The notes: generated by a model from the sequence alone, not told the origin. Numbered from the stretch's first letter, positions 55,675 to 64,000 are shown. The stretch: DNA of 64,000 bases from Calothrix parasitica NIES-267 (GCF_002368095.1 NZ_AP018227.1:7394123-7458122); one strand, 5' to 3'. Translations and numbers: made by a program.

Positions 55675-55822
55675 AGATAATATAATTTAGGTATTGCTTA
55701 TAGCATTTTCTTTCAATTTTTAGCAACTAAACAATACCTTGATTGATGTAGATAGGTAGATGAAAAACTGTCTTAAATTAATACCGTCGAAGTTTATAAT
55801 CCCGAACTAAGATTTAAATCAA

Positions 55823-56356
55823 TTACTTAAAGTATTCTCTACCAAAAACATCTTCTGCTTCCTCAGTAAGTTCTAAGTAAACCACAACTCTGCATCCAGA
55901 GTCACCCCGAGCAATAGTTTCTTGTAATTCAACTTTAGCGTAACCTAAATTTTCAGCCGCAATAGAACCAAAAACATTAGAAGTCATCATACACATTGAA
56001 GGACGATTTATAACTTTATCTCCAAACGGACAAACACGGTTCCCAAATACTATTTTTTCATCGCTTTCTTCAATAATATAAAAATCACCTAGAATGCGTT
56101 TTTTCAAATCAATTAAAACCTGAGCAACTTGTTCGCGAGAAAGATTATTTAGTTTTAGAGCAGATTTGTATTTTTCATCTATTTGTCTACCCATCGTTTG
56201 ACCAACTACGCTGATAAACCCCGAAGCTTCCTTTAAACCAACTACATTCTCTAAAGTTCCGGACAATTCTCGAACTAAGGTACGAAGAAATATATCACGC
56301 TCTAATTGTACATTAGCTGCTTTCACCGAAGTTTCAGTAAGAGGGGATTGTGTCAT
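55823..56356 (-). CDS. MetOD1-like sensory/output protein A
   Basis: A 177-residue paralogue of the gene at 50312. The central block [20 protein letters not shown], then [20 protein letters not shown], and the cysteine in [10 protein letters not shown] are nearly unchanged, so the three-cysteine pattern is selected. The N-terminal half, about 1-90, is more divergent but keeps [20 protein letters not shown] and [21 protein letters not shown] chose the ATG at 56356 because it gives the same length as the paralogue; the frame stays open 18 codons further. It is upstream of histidine kinase A on the same strand, separated by MITE copy D. Confidence 0.7.
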   Translation of the reverse strand: MTQSPLTETSVKAANVQLERDIFLRTLVRELSGTLENVVGLKEASGFISVVGQTMGRQIDEKYKSALKLNNLSREQVAQVLIDLKKRILGDFYIIEESDEKIVFGNRVCPFGDKVINRPSMCMMTSNVFGSIAAENLGYAKVELQETIARGDSGCRVVVYLELTEEAEDVFGREYFK

Positions 56357-56556
56357 AGTGAGATTTGTCAAATCAACTGATAAGGTTAATACAGATTTAT
56401 AGTTCCCCAAAACATCTATAAAATATCATTACTGATATTATTGTTCAATATTCAGATATTTAGGCATAAATTGCCTTTAGTTACGATTTTGAACAATTTA
56501 TTCGCTCTTTAATGCTCTTTACCACTTTCGACTAATCTATCCATCTATATTAGATA

Positions 56557-56772
56557 ATGATCTATTTATTTGTTTTGATAATCGGCTTTGTAATTATTTG
56601 GTTTGCAATAAATATTAAAGAAGAAGTTCTTCGCATATCTGCTGCTATCATGGGAAGTCTGACTATAATATGGGGTTTCACACTGAGTCCTACAGCTTTT
56701 CAAATAGCAATTGAACTTGTAGGAGTAATATCTGTTTTCACTTTTTGCATGCGTTGCTGGGCTAAGGATTAA
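56557..56772 (+). CDS. small membrane protein, unknown
   Basis: A 71-residue ORF starting at ATG and ending with CWAKD. Two or three hydrophobic helices are evident: YLFVLIIGFVIIWFAINI, LRISAAIMGSLTIIWGFTL and FQIAIELVGVISVFTFCM. I do not recognise a family. The hydrophobic pattern and lack of Asn/Lys-rich random translation suggest a real gene. Its stop is followed by G-rich STRR sequence. The moderate length keeps confidence modest. Confidence 0.45.
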   Translation: MIYLFVLIIGFVIIWFAINIKEEVLRISAAIMGSLTIIWGFTLSPTAFQIAIELVGVISVFTFCMRCWAKD

Positions 56773-56815
56773 GAGGGGGAGACAAGGGGACAAGGGGACA
56801 AGGGGAAAAGGAGAG
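56773..56815. repeat. G-rich STRR (GACAAGGG)n
   Basis: GGGGGAGACAAGGGGACAAG units directly after the small membrane protein gene, of the same kind as those inserted in mutS2. Confidence 0.85.
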
Positions 56816-56891
56816 TTATAGTTTTAATAATTAGTAATCCACACCAGACCGGTGAAAATTGTTAACTGTACGTTGTTCAATGTTTTAAATA

Positions 56892-57671
56892 ATGTCAGTA
56901 ATAGAAGAAATTAATCACGGAAACGCTTTAATTGTTGGTGCTACAAGAGGGATTGGTTTAGGTTTTGTAAAAGCTTTATTGAAAGAAAATAATATTGCAA
57001 ATATTTCAAAAATATATGCGACTTATCGCAGTGCTAATTCTGCTAACGAACTAATTTCATTGCAAAAAGAATATCCTCAAAAATTAGTTTGTCTTCCAAT
57101 GGATATTACCCAAGAGTCGCAAATCTCCGCAGCTGTAGAAAAGATAAGCGCAGAAACAGACAAACTGCATTTGGTAATCAACTGCGTGGGAATTTTACAT
57201 GAAGGTGAAATGCAACCCGAAAAAAGCCTGCGACAAATTAATCCCGAAAATTTGATGCGCTATTTTCAGGTAAATAGTATCGCAGGAATTTTACTAGCTA
57301 AACATTTGCAGCCTTTGTTTAAACATAAAGAAAAAAATATTTTTGCCTGTATTTCTGCCAAGATAGGTAGTATCGGCGATAACCGTTTGGGTGGATGGTA
57401 CGGATATAGAGCATCCAAAGCAGCACTAAATATGTTTATGAGAACTACAGCAATAGAATATAGTCGCAGATGCCCCAAAACTATAGTAGTTACATTACAT
57501 CCAGGCACAACAGATACCAATCTTTCACAACCCTTTCAACGCAACGTACCACCAGAAAAATTATTCCCCGTCGAACATACCGTTAACCTATTACTCGGTG
57601 TAATTTCAAACCTGAAGCCAGAAGACAGCGGCGAGTTTTTCTCCTGGGATGGAAGCCGTTTACCGTGGTGA
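56892..57671 (+). CDS. SDR family NAD(P)-dependent oxidoreductase (CsgA/C-factor-like)
   Basis: A 259-residue short-chain dehydrogenase. The cofactor motif ALIVGATRGIGLGFVKALL (TGxxxGIG type) is near residues 12-30, NCVGIL-type NNAG replacement near 95-100, catalytic serine region CISAKIGSIGD near 153, and YGYRASKAALNMFMR (YxxxK) near 175-189. Sequence order resembles the C-factor/CsgA branch, which includes cell-signalling proteins of myxobacteria and many uncharacterised oxidoreductases. Substrate unknown. It is monocistronic, followed by a long heptamer tract. Confidence 0.9.
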   Translation: MSVIEEINHGNALIVGATRGIGLGFVKALLKENNIANISKIYATYRSANSANELISLQKEYPQKLVCLPMDITQESQISAAVEKISAETDKLHLVINCVGILHEGEMQPEKSLRQINPENLMRYFQVNSIAGILLAKHLQPLFKHKEKNIFACISAKIGSIGDNRLGGWYGYRASKAALNMFMRTTAIEYSRRCPKTIVVTLHPGTTDTNLSQPFQRNVPPEKLFPVEHTVNLLLGVISNLKPEDSGEFFSWDGSRLPW

Positions 57672-57895
57672 GGAGGAGAGAGGGGGAGAGGGGGAGAGAA
57701 AAAAGTTAGGAGTTAGGAGTTAGGAGTAATGAGTAATGAGTAATGAGTAATGAGTAATGAGTAATGAGTTAGGAGTTAGGAGTAATGAGTAATGAGTAAT
57801 GAGTTAGGAGTAATGAGTAATGAGTAATGAGTAATGAGTAATGAGTAATGAGTAATGAGTAATGAGTAATGAGTTAGAGATTATTAACTGTTCAC
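57672..57895. repeat. (GAGTAAT)n heptamer tract
   Basis: The longest STRR array in the window. More than 15 copies of GAGTAAT/GAGTTAG heptamers fill about 57718-57875, preceded by GAGGGGGAGA units. It separates the convergent SDR and SIMPL genes. Such arrays vary in copy number by slippage. Confidence 0.93.
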
Positions 57896-57905
57896 TGTTA
57901 ACTGT

Positions 57906-58634
57906 TCACTGTTCGCTGTAAAGAATGTCCAAAGAGACTGTTGCTTGTACTGTTTGATTGCTCCCGATTATGGGTGTTGTTGCGTCTCTTGCTGCGCTTG
58001 CTTCAAACTGAAGGGGTTGAGCTATGGGATTTGACTCACCAAGTTGCAAGATTTCGATACCAACTATTTCTTGTGAAACTAAACCTAAAGTGTTGAAAAC
58101 AGTTTGAGCTTCTGTTTGAGCTTGTTCTACTGCTTGATTGAGTGCTTGTAAACGTGCTTGCTGTAATGCTTCATCTGAGGCTGAGAAGCTGATATTTTGT
58201 ACTAGATTTGCTCCTGCTTCGGTAGCTTTATCGATAGCAGTTCCAGCGTCTTCGGTTGGTAGCTCAAAGGAAAGAGTATTGCGACCTTCAAACCCAGTTA
58301 GGGTTCGAGTATCGTTTTCAAAGCTATAAACTGGAAACAACCGAACGGAGGTAGTTTGAAGTTCTTGGACTTCCAGATTTTCTAGCACATCTACCACATT
58401 CGTTGTCTGCTCGGCTACTTGCTGCTGAACTTCTGCTGCTGTGGGAGCTTGTACTTGAATTCCCAAGTCAACTGTAGTGATGCTGGTGGGAACAGTTACT
58501 TCACCTTTGCTAGTAACCTGCAAGATATTTTTTGCATCTTCTATATTTGTCAAACTAAGACCACCAGTCAAAGGGTCGCGGTTTTCAACGGTAGAATTAT
58601 CTAATCCGAGCAAAGAATCGTTATTTGCAAGCAT
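57906..58634 (-). CDS. SIMPL (DUF541) domain protein
   Basis: A 242-residue protein with a SIMPL domain covering about 35-242. Typical features are the opening strand VTSKGEVTVPTSITTVDLGI, the central YSFENDTRTLTGFEGRNTLS, the helix ARLQALNQAVEQAQTEAQTV and a final strand TVQATVSLDILY. Known members (for example E. coli YggE) are linked to oxidative stress defence or membrane function and are usually exported. This one has no signal peptide: the N-terminus is LANNDSLLGLDNSTVENRDP, so it may be cytosolic or surface-associated by another route. Confidence 0.82.
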   Translation of the reverse strand: MLANNDSLLGLDNSTVENRDPLTGGLSLTNIEDAKNILQVTSKGEVTVPTSITTVDLGIQVQAPTAAEVQQQVAEQTTNVVDVLENLEVQELQTTSVRLFPVYSFENDTRTLTGFEGRNTLSFELPTEDAGTAIDKATEAGANLVQNISFSASDEALQQARLQALNQAVEQAQTEAQTVFNTLGLVSQEIVGIEILQLGESNPIAQPLQFEASAARDATTPIIGSNQTVQATVSLDILYSEQ

Positions 58635-58787
58635 GTTGATTTGCCCCTGTTTTTGTTTTCTGATGGCATATTAACACTTTAAGGATTATGCCCATCATGA
58701 GAATAAAATATCTTTTCTATAAGTAGGAAATAGAGGGTAGTAAATTGATAATTGGAGTATTATTTGATTTTGATTTACAATCTAAAA

Positions 58788-60185
58788 TTATTTGGATTTA
58801 ATTATAGGTATTCTTCGATGCTCAAAGGGTAATTCTAAGTAATTACTAAGTTCTCTAATCAGCCACTCCATCTCTGTTTGAGTCATTCCAGTCAGTTTAT
58901 ATGGTTTTTTTCCAGCCCAAATTATGATTGCTGGTGAAAATTCTTTGTATGAAACATTATCGTCAGAATTATTTTTTTGTACAAAATAACTAGTGTATTC
59001 CAATTTAATAATATTTTCACGAGCAACTGGCTTCCTTTTTCGGAATTTTATTCCAAACAATTCATAGTGAAAATTAACTTTATTGCTATCTATAAATAAT
59101 CGAACTTTTCCAAACATTTCAAATATATAATTTGCCCATAGACGAATCCCAGACCATAAAATCGATAACGATATCAACCAGCCGATGAATGGAAAATTTC
59201 TAAAAATCATCAGAAAAAGCAATCCACCAAAAGTAGAAAAGAGATTAACAGCTAAAGAACTAAAAGTAAATCCTGTTCCTGGTTTTACAATTTCCATTTC
59301 CTCAGAATTTTTCGTTAGCGATATTTTGCTATCAAATGGTTGAATTGCGACATGATTGTTAAAAATAGGCTTTATTCGTTCTGGTTTTTGCAAAGCTTCT
59401 AAAGCAATTTGTGCCGAAGCAAAACGCTTTTCCCTACTGGGTTCTAATACTTTTTTCAACCAAGTTTTAAAATGCTTGCTTAATTGTGTTTTATCCTCAA
59501 ACTGAATTTGTAAATCTTTTTGGGGAAAATCTGCTGGATGAATTCCGGTTGCTAGATAAATTAAAGTTGCTCCCAAACTATATACATCAGAAGTAGGAAC
59601 AGCACGTCCACCAAATTGTTCGGGTGACATATAACCATAAGTTCCCACAACAGTTAAAGTACCACCTTCAACAGCGGTAATATTCTGTACGGAACCGAAA
59701 TCTACTAAATAAACTTCACCAACGCTATTCCCGGAACGGTTAGTCAGTAAAATATTGCTAGGTTTGATATCTCGATGAATAATCGAGGGTTTGAGTTTAT
59801 GTAAATGAATTAAAATATTTAAAATCTTTTCGGCAATTTCTTTTAATTCAGCTTCGTTAAAAGTACGACCGTTTGAAACTTGTTCTTCTAAAGATTTTGC
59901 ATCAATATAACTTTGAACTAAAGCAAATCCCTTGGTGTCGGGTGAATCAACCTCGAAATAATCGAGATATTGAGGAATCACAGGATGAGTCAGATTTTTT
60001 AAGATTTGTGCTTCTCGTTCAAACAGTTTCAAACTATCCCACTCAAAATCACTATCGAGTTTGAGCAATTTGACCACGACTAAATTCTGAGTTTCCCGGT
60101 CTAACGCTAAATAGGTGTATCTTCCAGGTTTTTTACCAAGTTGTTCTCGGATAGAGTAACGGGAACCTAAAATTTCACTGTTCAT
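58788..60185 (-). CDS. Ser/Thr protein kinase with C-terminal membrane segments
   Basis: A 465-residue Hanks-type kinase. The glycine loop is atypical (LGKKPGRYTYLALDRET), but lysine in VVVKLLKL, HRDIKPSNILLTNRSGN, YLVDFGSVQNI and GTYGYMSPEQFGGRAVPTSD are intact, so it is probably active. After the kinase domain (about 10-270) come two membrane helices (FSTFGGLLFLMIFRNF and IGWLISLSILWSGIRLW) and a 100-residue C-terminal domain with beta character. The start is the ATG at 60185; an in-frame GTG lies 7 codons upstream. It is a second membrane kinase, unrelated in layout to the one at 47151. Confidence 0.88.
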   Translation of the reverse strand: MNSEILGSRYSIREQLGKKPGRYTYLALDRETQNLVVVKLLKLDSDFEWDSLKLFEREAQILKNLTHPVIPQYLDYFEVDSPDTKGFALVQSYIDAKSLEEQVSNGRTFNEAELKEIAEKILNILIHLHKLKPSIIHRDIKPSNILLTNRSGNSVGEVYLVDFGSVQNITAVEGGTLTVVGTYGYMSPEQFGGRAVPTSDVYSLGATLIYLATGIHPADFPQKDLQIQFEDKTQLSKHFKTWLKKVLEPSREKRFASAQIALEALQKPERIKPIFNNHVAIQPFDSKISLTKNSEEMEIVKPGTGFTFSSLAVNLFSTFGGLLFLMIFRNFPFIGWLISLSILWSGIRLWANYIFEMFGKVRLFIDSNKVNFHYELFGIKFRKRKPVARENIIKLEYTSYFVQKNNSDDNVSYKEFSPAIIIWAGKKPYKLTGMTQTEMEWLIRELSNYLELPFEHRRIPIIKSK

Positions 60186-60398
60186 GTTTTTATACAGAAA
60201 TTCCACAGCTTTAAACCCCTTTCCTGATTTTAGCGATTTTATACAGGGTGTGAGTTATTGGAGCATAAGTTTTTGAACAAAGTTACAATCCAATGTAGGT
60301 AGGGGTGATTGCGAACGATTGCTAAAAACCTATATATATTTATCTGTGGATTCTTAAGTTTTTACGAATTAGATTAAAAGCTTAACAAAAATATAATT

Positions 60399-61076
60399 AT
60401 GGATTGGGAAAAGCTTTATCAAGATTGGTTGTTATGTTGTAACGCTAAAAATCATAATCAACGTTTAAAAATCGAACGTCAAGCAGGAACTTTATTAGAA
60501 AATCGTAAGTTAAAAGATGTTTCTTGGCTCGTTCAAGTTCTGGAACAACAAACAGTTGAATTTCGGATGAAACGACTATTTATTATAAATAGTTTACGTA
60601 AAAATAATCAGATACCCAAAAGCTTATTTTTACCTTTAATACGTGCTGCTATATACGAATCTAATCCCAGTTTAAATCGCTATTTTATTGAACCATGTAT
60701 CCGTTGTTGCGGTTCGTATCAGGTTAATTCCGAATTAATTAATCGATATATGGAAAATGGTAATAATAACGAAAAAGCTGGTTTAGCAAAAGTCTTATAT
60801 TGGTCTTTAAGAAGAGATAATAGTGAAAATATAGAAGATTTAATTGATAAAGTAAACTGTTGGTATCTGACAGAGTTTGTAAATAATCAAAATATAAATT
60901 TCCGACGCTGCATAATACCAAATTTGCAACTTGAATCTTGGATATATCCTCAAGAATTACATTCACTCATACCGAAAGCTATTGATATTGCGATATCGCA
61001 TCCAGATGAATATATCCGGCATCGAGTAAAAATACAATTAGGCTATTCTAGTTCCTATATGCCTTTACCATATTAA
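60399..61076 (+). CDS. HEAT-like helical protein, unknown
   Basis: A 225-residue, wholly helical protein starting MDWEKLYQDWLLCCNAKNHN. The alternation of amphipathic helices of about 15 residues (for example VSWLVQVLEQQTVEFRMKRL and LPLIRAAIYESNPSLNRYFI) resembles a HEAT or ARM-type scaffold. I do not recognise a family or catalytic motif. Codon composition is very AT-rich but protein-like. It stands alone, and lies divergent from the kinase gene at 58788. Confidence 0.6.
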   Translation: MDWEKLYQDWLLCCNAKNHNQRLKIERQAGTLLENRKLKDVSWLVQVLEQQTVEFRMKRLFIINSLRKNNQIPKSLFLPLIRAAIYESNPSLNRYFIEPCIRCCGSYQVNSELINRYMENGNNNEKAGLAKVLYWSLRRDNSENIEDLIDKVNCWYLTEFVNNQNINFRRCIIPNLQLESWIYPQELHSLIPKAIDIAISHPDEYIRHRVKIQLGYSSSYMPLPY

Positions 61077-61178
61077 TCATAAAACGGAGAGTTCATCCCA
61101 ATATGTAGATGAGTAGAAAGGGGAGCATCCCAAATTTGCAAGAAGCCTACAGGCAAGAAGCCTGGGGCTAATATTACG

Positions 61179-61228
61179 AAGCCTACCTGCGTAGGCTAAG
61201 AAATCTTTAAGCCTACGCAGGTAGGCTT
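61179..61228. repeat. 19-bp perfect inverted repeat (AAGCCTACCTGCGTAGGCT)
   Basis: The left arm occupies 61179-61197 and its complement 61210-61228, with a 12-base loop. The arm is itself nearly palindromic. It lies in a block of AAGCCT-type repeats (from 61143) and could end the HEAT-like gene transcript, though no T tract follows. Confidence 0.7.
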
Positions 61229-61321
61229 TGTTCATGTAGCCGCACCCTTACAGGGTGTCGGATAAAATATTTATTCCGGCATTAGGATGCTCCCGTAGAA
61301 AGTAGGAATATTTAAAAATGG

Positions 61322-61437
61322 TATAGCGCTACGTAATTAAGTTAGGACATTAAAAAAAGCTGAAATCTATTATTAAAACTTTAACTTTTAACCTTTAACC
61401 TTTGACCTTTGACCTTTGACCTTTATCTAGCGCTATA
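61322..61437. repeat. repeat unit bordered by TATAGCGCTA inverted repeats
   Basis: TATAGCGCTA at 61322-61331 and TAGCGCTATA at 61428-61437 flank a tract of CTTTGAC/CTTTAAC heptamers (61382-61424). The bounded unit suggests either a mobile cassette or a dyad with repeat expansion inside. Confidence 0.55.
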
Positions 61438-61509
61438 GCTAATAATTATTTTTCAGTTATTTTAATATCCTGTCATCTATTATCTGTCCCCCATTCTCTA
61501 TTTCTGATA

Positions 61510-63195
61510 TTATAATTCGCTAGATTTTAAGCGACGCTGATTAACAACAACTAATCCTTTCTCTAAGGCTTCCAAACGTGTATTTACATGATTTTGTTCT
61601 AATACTCGCCTTAAGATTTTCAAGCACCGCAATCTGTCTTTTACTTTACCACTCGCACCAATCAAGTATACAGTTCTTCGTCTTTCGTAAGCTTCTTTGA
61701 CCATATTTTCGATAGCTAAAGTTGCTGTCACTCCAAGATAAGGTACTTCGTTTAATTCTAAAATTAATACATCGTAATCTTCTACAATCGACATTTGCTG
61801 CGAAATCGCTTTTGCAGCGCCAAAACTCATTGGACCGCCAAGATGAAATAATAATATACGACCTTGCCCCCGGCTCAAAATCTGTTCTTCTGCTAAAGTT
61901 AAACCCAATTGATGATGATTTCCATCAGGGGTTGTTACTGCTTTAACTTCTTTAGCTTGTAAATCGGTTAAACGTTTGATTGTTAATAAATTTGCACAAA
62001 ATACCCCGACGGCTACAGCAGTAATTAAGTCTACAAAAACAGTGAGAAATAATACTGCGTACATCAATCCAGTAGCCTTCATTGATATTTTATGAGCGCG
62101 TTTAATAAAACTCCAATCGATAATATCTATACCAACTTTGATTAAAATACCTGCTAAAACTGCATGAGGAATCTTTTCTGTTAACTTTCCCGCACCTAAA
62201 ACAATTACTAATAATACTATTGCGTGAACCATCCCCGAAATCGGTGTTTTTCCACCCGCACGGACATTAATCACGGTTCGCATTGTTGCACCAGCACCCG
62301 GTAATCCCCCGAATAAACCGGCGAGTAAATTACCGATTCCCTGTCCGATTAATTCTTTATCGGAATCATGATTTGTGCGAGTAATATTGTCCGCAACTAA
62401 GGAAGTTAATAGCGAATCGATAGACCCTAAAGTCGCCAACATCAAACCATAACCTACCATATCCCGCATTTGATTTAGGTCAAATCTAGGCAATTGCGGT
62501 TTGGGTAAACCCATCGGAATTTCTCCAATGACTGGAATACCGCTATCGGGAAATACAAAAACGGAAATTAGCGTACAAACTACCAACGCTAATAAAGGTG
62601 ACGGAATAATTTGGTTCAGTTTTGTCGGCCAACCAAATACTATAACTAAGGTTAAAATAGCCAATCCCATCGCTACCGGATTCGCATTATTTGCATGTTC
62701 AGAAAATTTTTGCAGCGATTCGGTGACATTTGCAGAACCTTGCTGTCCAAAAAACGGCCCAATTTCCAGAAATAAGATAATAAATCCAATCCCCGACATA
62801 AAGCCGGAAATCACGGTGTAAGGTATTAAGGTGATATATTTCCCCAACCGCAGCAATCCGAAAAGGATTTGAAATGCTCCTCCCATCATCACCACCGTAA
62901 AGGCGATCGCCATACCTTCTGTTCCTGGATTTCTGCTTACGAAGGTAGCAAATACCGTAGCCATTACCACCGTCATCGGACCTGTTGGCCCAGAAATTTG
63001 GGATGGAGTTCCACCAAACAAAGCTGCAAAAAAACCGATGACAATAGCACCGTAAAGCCCCATAATTGCACCATCTTCCGGTGAAACTGAAACCCCAAAA
63101 GCGAGAGCTAAAGGTAAAGCAACAATCGCAGCAGTCAAACCACCGAACAAATCTCCGCGTAGGTTTCTAAAATGTAAGCCGTGAACAAGTTGCAT
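61510..63195 (-). CDS. SulP-type bicarbonate transporter, BicA-like
   Basis: A 561-residue SulP family anion transporter, close to BicA (about 564 residues). The N-terminus (VHGLHFRNLRGDLFGGLTAA), the substrate-site region FFAALFGGTPSQISGPTGPM and the helix MPYTVISGFMSGIG-like segment (IPYTVISGFMSGIGFIILFL) all fit BicA. The last 120 residues form a cytosolic STAS domain with VLILELNEVPYLGVTATLAI. BicA is a sodium-dependent bicarbonate importer of the carbon-concentrating mechanism in the plasma membrane. Sulfate or another anion remains possible. The gene is monocistronic; regulation by carbon supply is by analogy only. Confidence 0.88.
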   Translation of the reverse strand: MQLVHGLHFRNLRGDLFGGLTAAIVALPLALAFGVSVSPEDGAIMGLYGAIVIGFFAALFGGTPSQISGPTGPMTVVMATVFATFVSRNPGTEGMAIAFTVVMMGGAFQILFGLLRLGKYITLIPYTVISGFMSGIGFIILFLEIGPFFGQQGSANVTESLQKFSEHANNANPVAMGLAILTLVIVFGWPTKLNQIIPSPLLALVVCTLISVFVFPDSGIPVIGEIPMGLPKPQLPRFDLNQMRDMVGYGLMLATLGSIDSLLTSLVADNITRTNHDSDKELIGQGIGNLLAGLFGGLPGAGATMRTVINVRAGGKTPISGMVHAIVLLVIVLGAGKLTEKIPHAVLAGILIKVGIDIIDWSFIKRAHKISMKATGLMYAVLFLTVFVDLITAVAVGVFCANLLTIKRLTDLQAKEVKAVTTPDGNHHQLGLTLAEEQILSRGQGRILLFHLGGPMSFGAAKAISQQMSIVEDYDVLILELNEVPYLGVTATLAIENMVKEAYERRRTVYLIGASGKVKDRLRCLKILRRVLEQNHVNTRLEALEKGLVVVNQRRLKSSEL

Positions 63196-63761
63196 AGAGA
63201 TGAATATTTATAAAATACAGGGGTATTATGGGCGTTGAGCATGGGTTATAAAAGTATTTAACATGCAGACTTTTGACCTTTTATGTTTCACTTTTCCCAA
63301 GTCAAAGTTTACACCCACATTGATTTAATTTGGATAACCGATTAAATAAAGATTTTAATTCTTAAATCTGGGAATTATTTATTTGGAATTATTTAATATA
63401 GATTTATAAAAAAATACTTACAGCAAAAGACAATAAAATACTATTTCGCTATAAAACTGAATAAAGTTTATATTGGACAGATTTATTATTTATATTTGTA
63501 TAAAAGACTTGAGATTATTCAGCTATTACTTTGAAAAAATCAATATACAGGGATGCCTAATTTATACAAAGATTAGTACACCACGGCTTAAATAAGGCAA
63601 CCATAAAAAATGGCTGAGAAGCTTAGAAAATTAAACTTTTTACTTCTTACTTCCGCGAAGCGGCACTAAGCTTTTAAACTTTCATATAAATTGATTTTTC
63701 CGAATTCAGCTAAAATAATGCCCAATGACCCATTCCCAATCCCCAATTCCCAATCCCTAAT
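63196..63761. other. AT-rich spacer with repeats at its right end
   Basis: 566 bases with no gene recognised. The left part should hold the promoter of the SulP gene. CCCATTCCCAATCCCCAATT repeats lie at 63728-63757. The palindromic CCGCGAAGCGG motif lies at 63653-63663. Confidence 0.5.
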
Positions 63762-64000
63762 TTACAAACTAAATTCAGCCACATTATCTTCATCAACTTC
63801 TGTATCTCCACCTATCTTTGTAGGTTTAAAGTCAGAATCATGAATTATCTTGCTTAAAGTAATTTGAGGATTTTGATGCAAAATATTCAACACGCTAATA
63901 AAATCGCGGACAATTTCCCCAGGAGTCAATAAAGCTTCAGCCCCTAAACGATTGACAATTTCTTTAACAAATTCTTTTAAATCGTTTTTAGTGAGAGATT
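63762..64000 (-). CDS. probable DUF2791 (BrxD-like) ATP-binding protein, 3' end only
   Basis: The frame is open from the right edge to a TAA at 63762-63764, giving 78 residues. The tail contains LKEFVKEIVNRLGAEALLTP (residues 7-26 of the visible part), GEIVRDFISVLNILHQNPQI, and ends EDNVAEFSL. The TPGEIVRDFISVLNIL segment resembles, from memory, the C-terminal end of P-loop proteins annotated as DUF2791/BrxD that occur with helicases and TerB proteins in cyanobacterial defence-type clusters. The ATPase motifs lie outside the window, so the assignment is tentative. Confidence 0.5.
   Translation of the reverse strand, partial: SLTKNDLKEFVKEIVNRLGAEALLTPGEIVRDFISVLNILHQNPQITLSKIIHDSDFKPTKIGGDTEVDEDNVAEFSL

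Noticed and set aside
57718-57875. Regular repeats resembling a CRISPR array
   Set aside because: The period is 7 bases with no unique spacers and there are no cas genes. It is a heptamer STRR.

Overview
This window is chromosomal DNA from a cyanobacterium, most likely a filamentous Nostocales strain of the Calothrix/Rivularia/Nostoc type. The evidence is the gene content: a Ycf35-like protein, DUF3038/DUF4335, DUF2288, DUF4336, a LabA-like NYN protein, tocopherol cyclase, a BicA-type SulP transporter and Yfr1 RNA between guaB3 and trxA. Supporting signs are GCGATCGC (HIP1) octamers, for example near 2190, 13520, 25665, 45080 and 62905, long AT-rich spacers, and many heptamer tandem repeats (STRRs). 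No rRNA, CRISPR array, prophage or intact transposase was seen. Both ends are cut inside genes.

Layout. 1-12.2 kb: a partial ycf35-like gene overlapping a ferredoxin, then trxA, Yfr1 RNA and guaB3 on the minus strand, mutS2 (with an in-frame repeat insertion in its ATPase domain), the DUF3038-DUF4335 pair, a LOG-family protein, a Phd/ParE-type toxin-antitoxin module and an SSB-like protein. 12.4-24.2 kb: pepA, an EcsC-like protein, an SH3-like membrane protein, a lipase-like hydrolase, metG, a LabA-like protein, an LptC-like lipoprotein and a D-Ala-D-Ala carboxypeptidase. 25.4-29.8 kb: a lipid synthesis run plsX-fabH-fabD-plsC. 29.9-40.9 kb: an AI-2E-type membrane protein, DUF2288, YdcF-like, tRNA-Arg(CCU), tocopherol cyclase, a tandem pair of metallophosphoesterases, a GMC oxidoreductase and a large Lhr/BrxHI-like helicase. 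41.5-46 kb: three MscS-type channels. 46.3-50.2 kb: DUF4336, a zinc-ribbon/Ser-Thr kinase/RDD fusion and a cysteine desulfurase. 50.3-56.4 kb: a sensory cluster on the minus strand with two histidine kinases, two paralogous MetOD1-like proteins and a PstS-like binding lipoprotein. 56.5-64 kb: a small membrane protein, an SDR, a SIMPL protein, a second membrane kinase, a HEAT-like orphan, a BicA-type transporter and the 3' end of a probable DUF2791 (BrxD-like) ATPase gene.

The most interesting part is the 50.3-56.4 kb cluster. It holds a phosphate-type binding protein without any permease gene, placed 6 bp from a membrane histidine kinase, with duplicated kinase and three-cysteine MetOD1-like genes around it and no response regulator. 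Two copies of a small non-autonomous inverted-repeat element (ends AGGACTTACGCAA) sit in its spacers; further copies lie near 21.4, 31.6 and, as a fragment, 41.1 kb. Many spacers carry heptamer repeats followed by their reverse complement, so they could fold into long hairpins between co-directional genes. All functional calls come from reading motifs and family resemblance; no database search was run.
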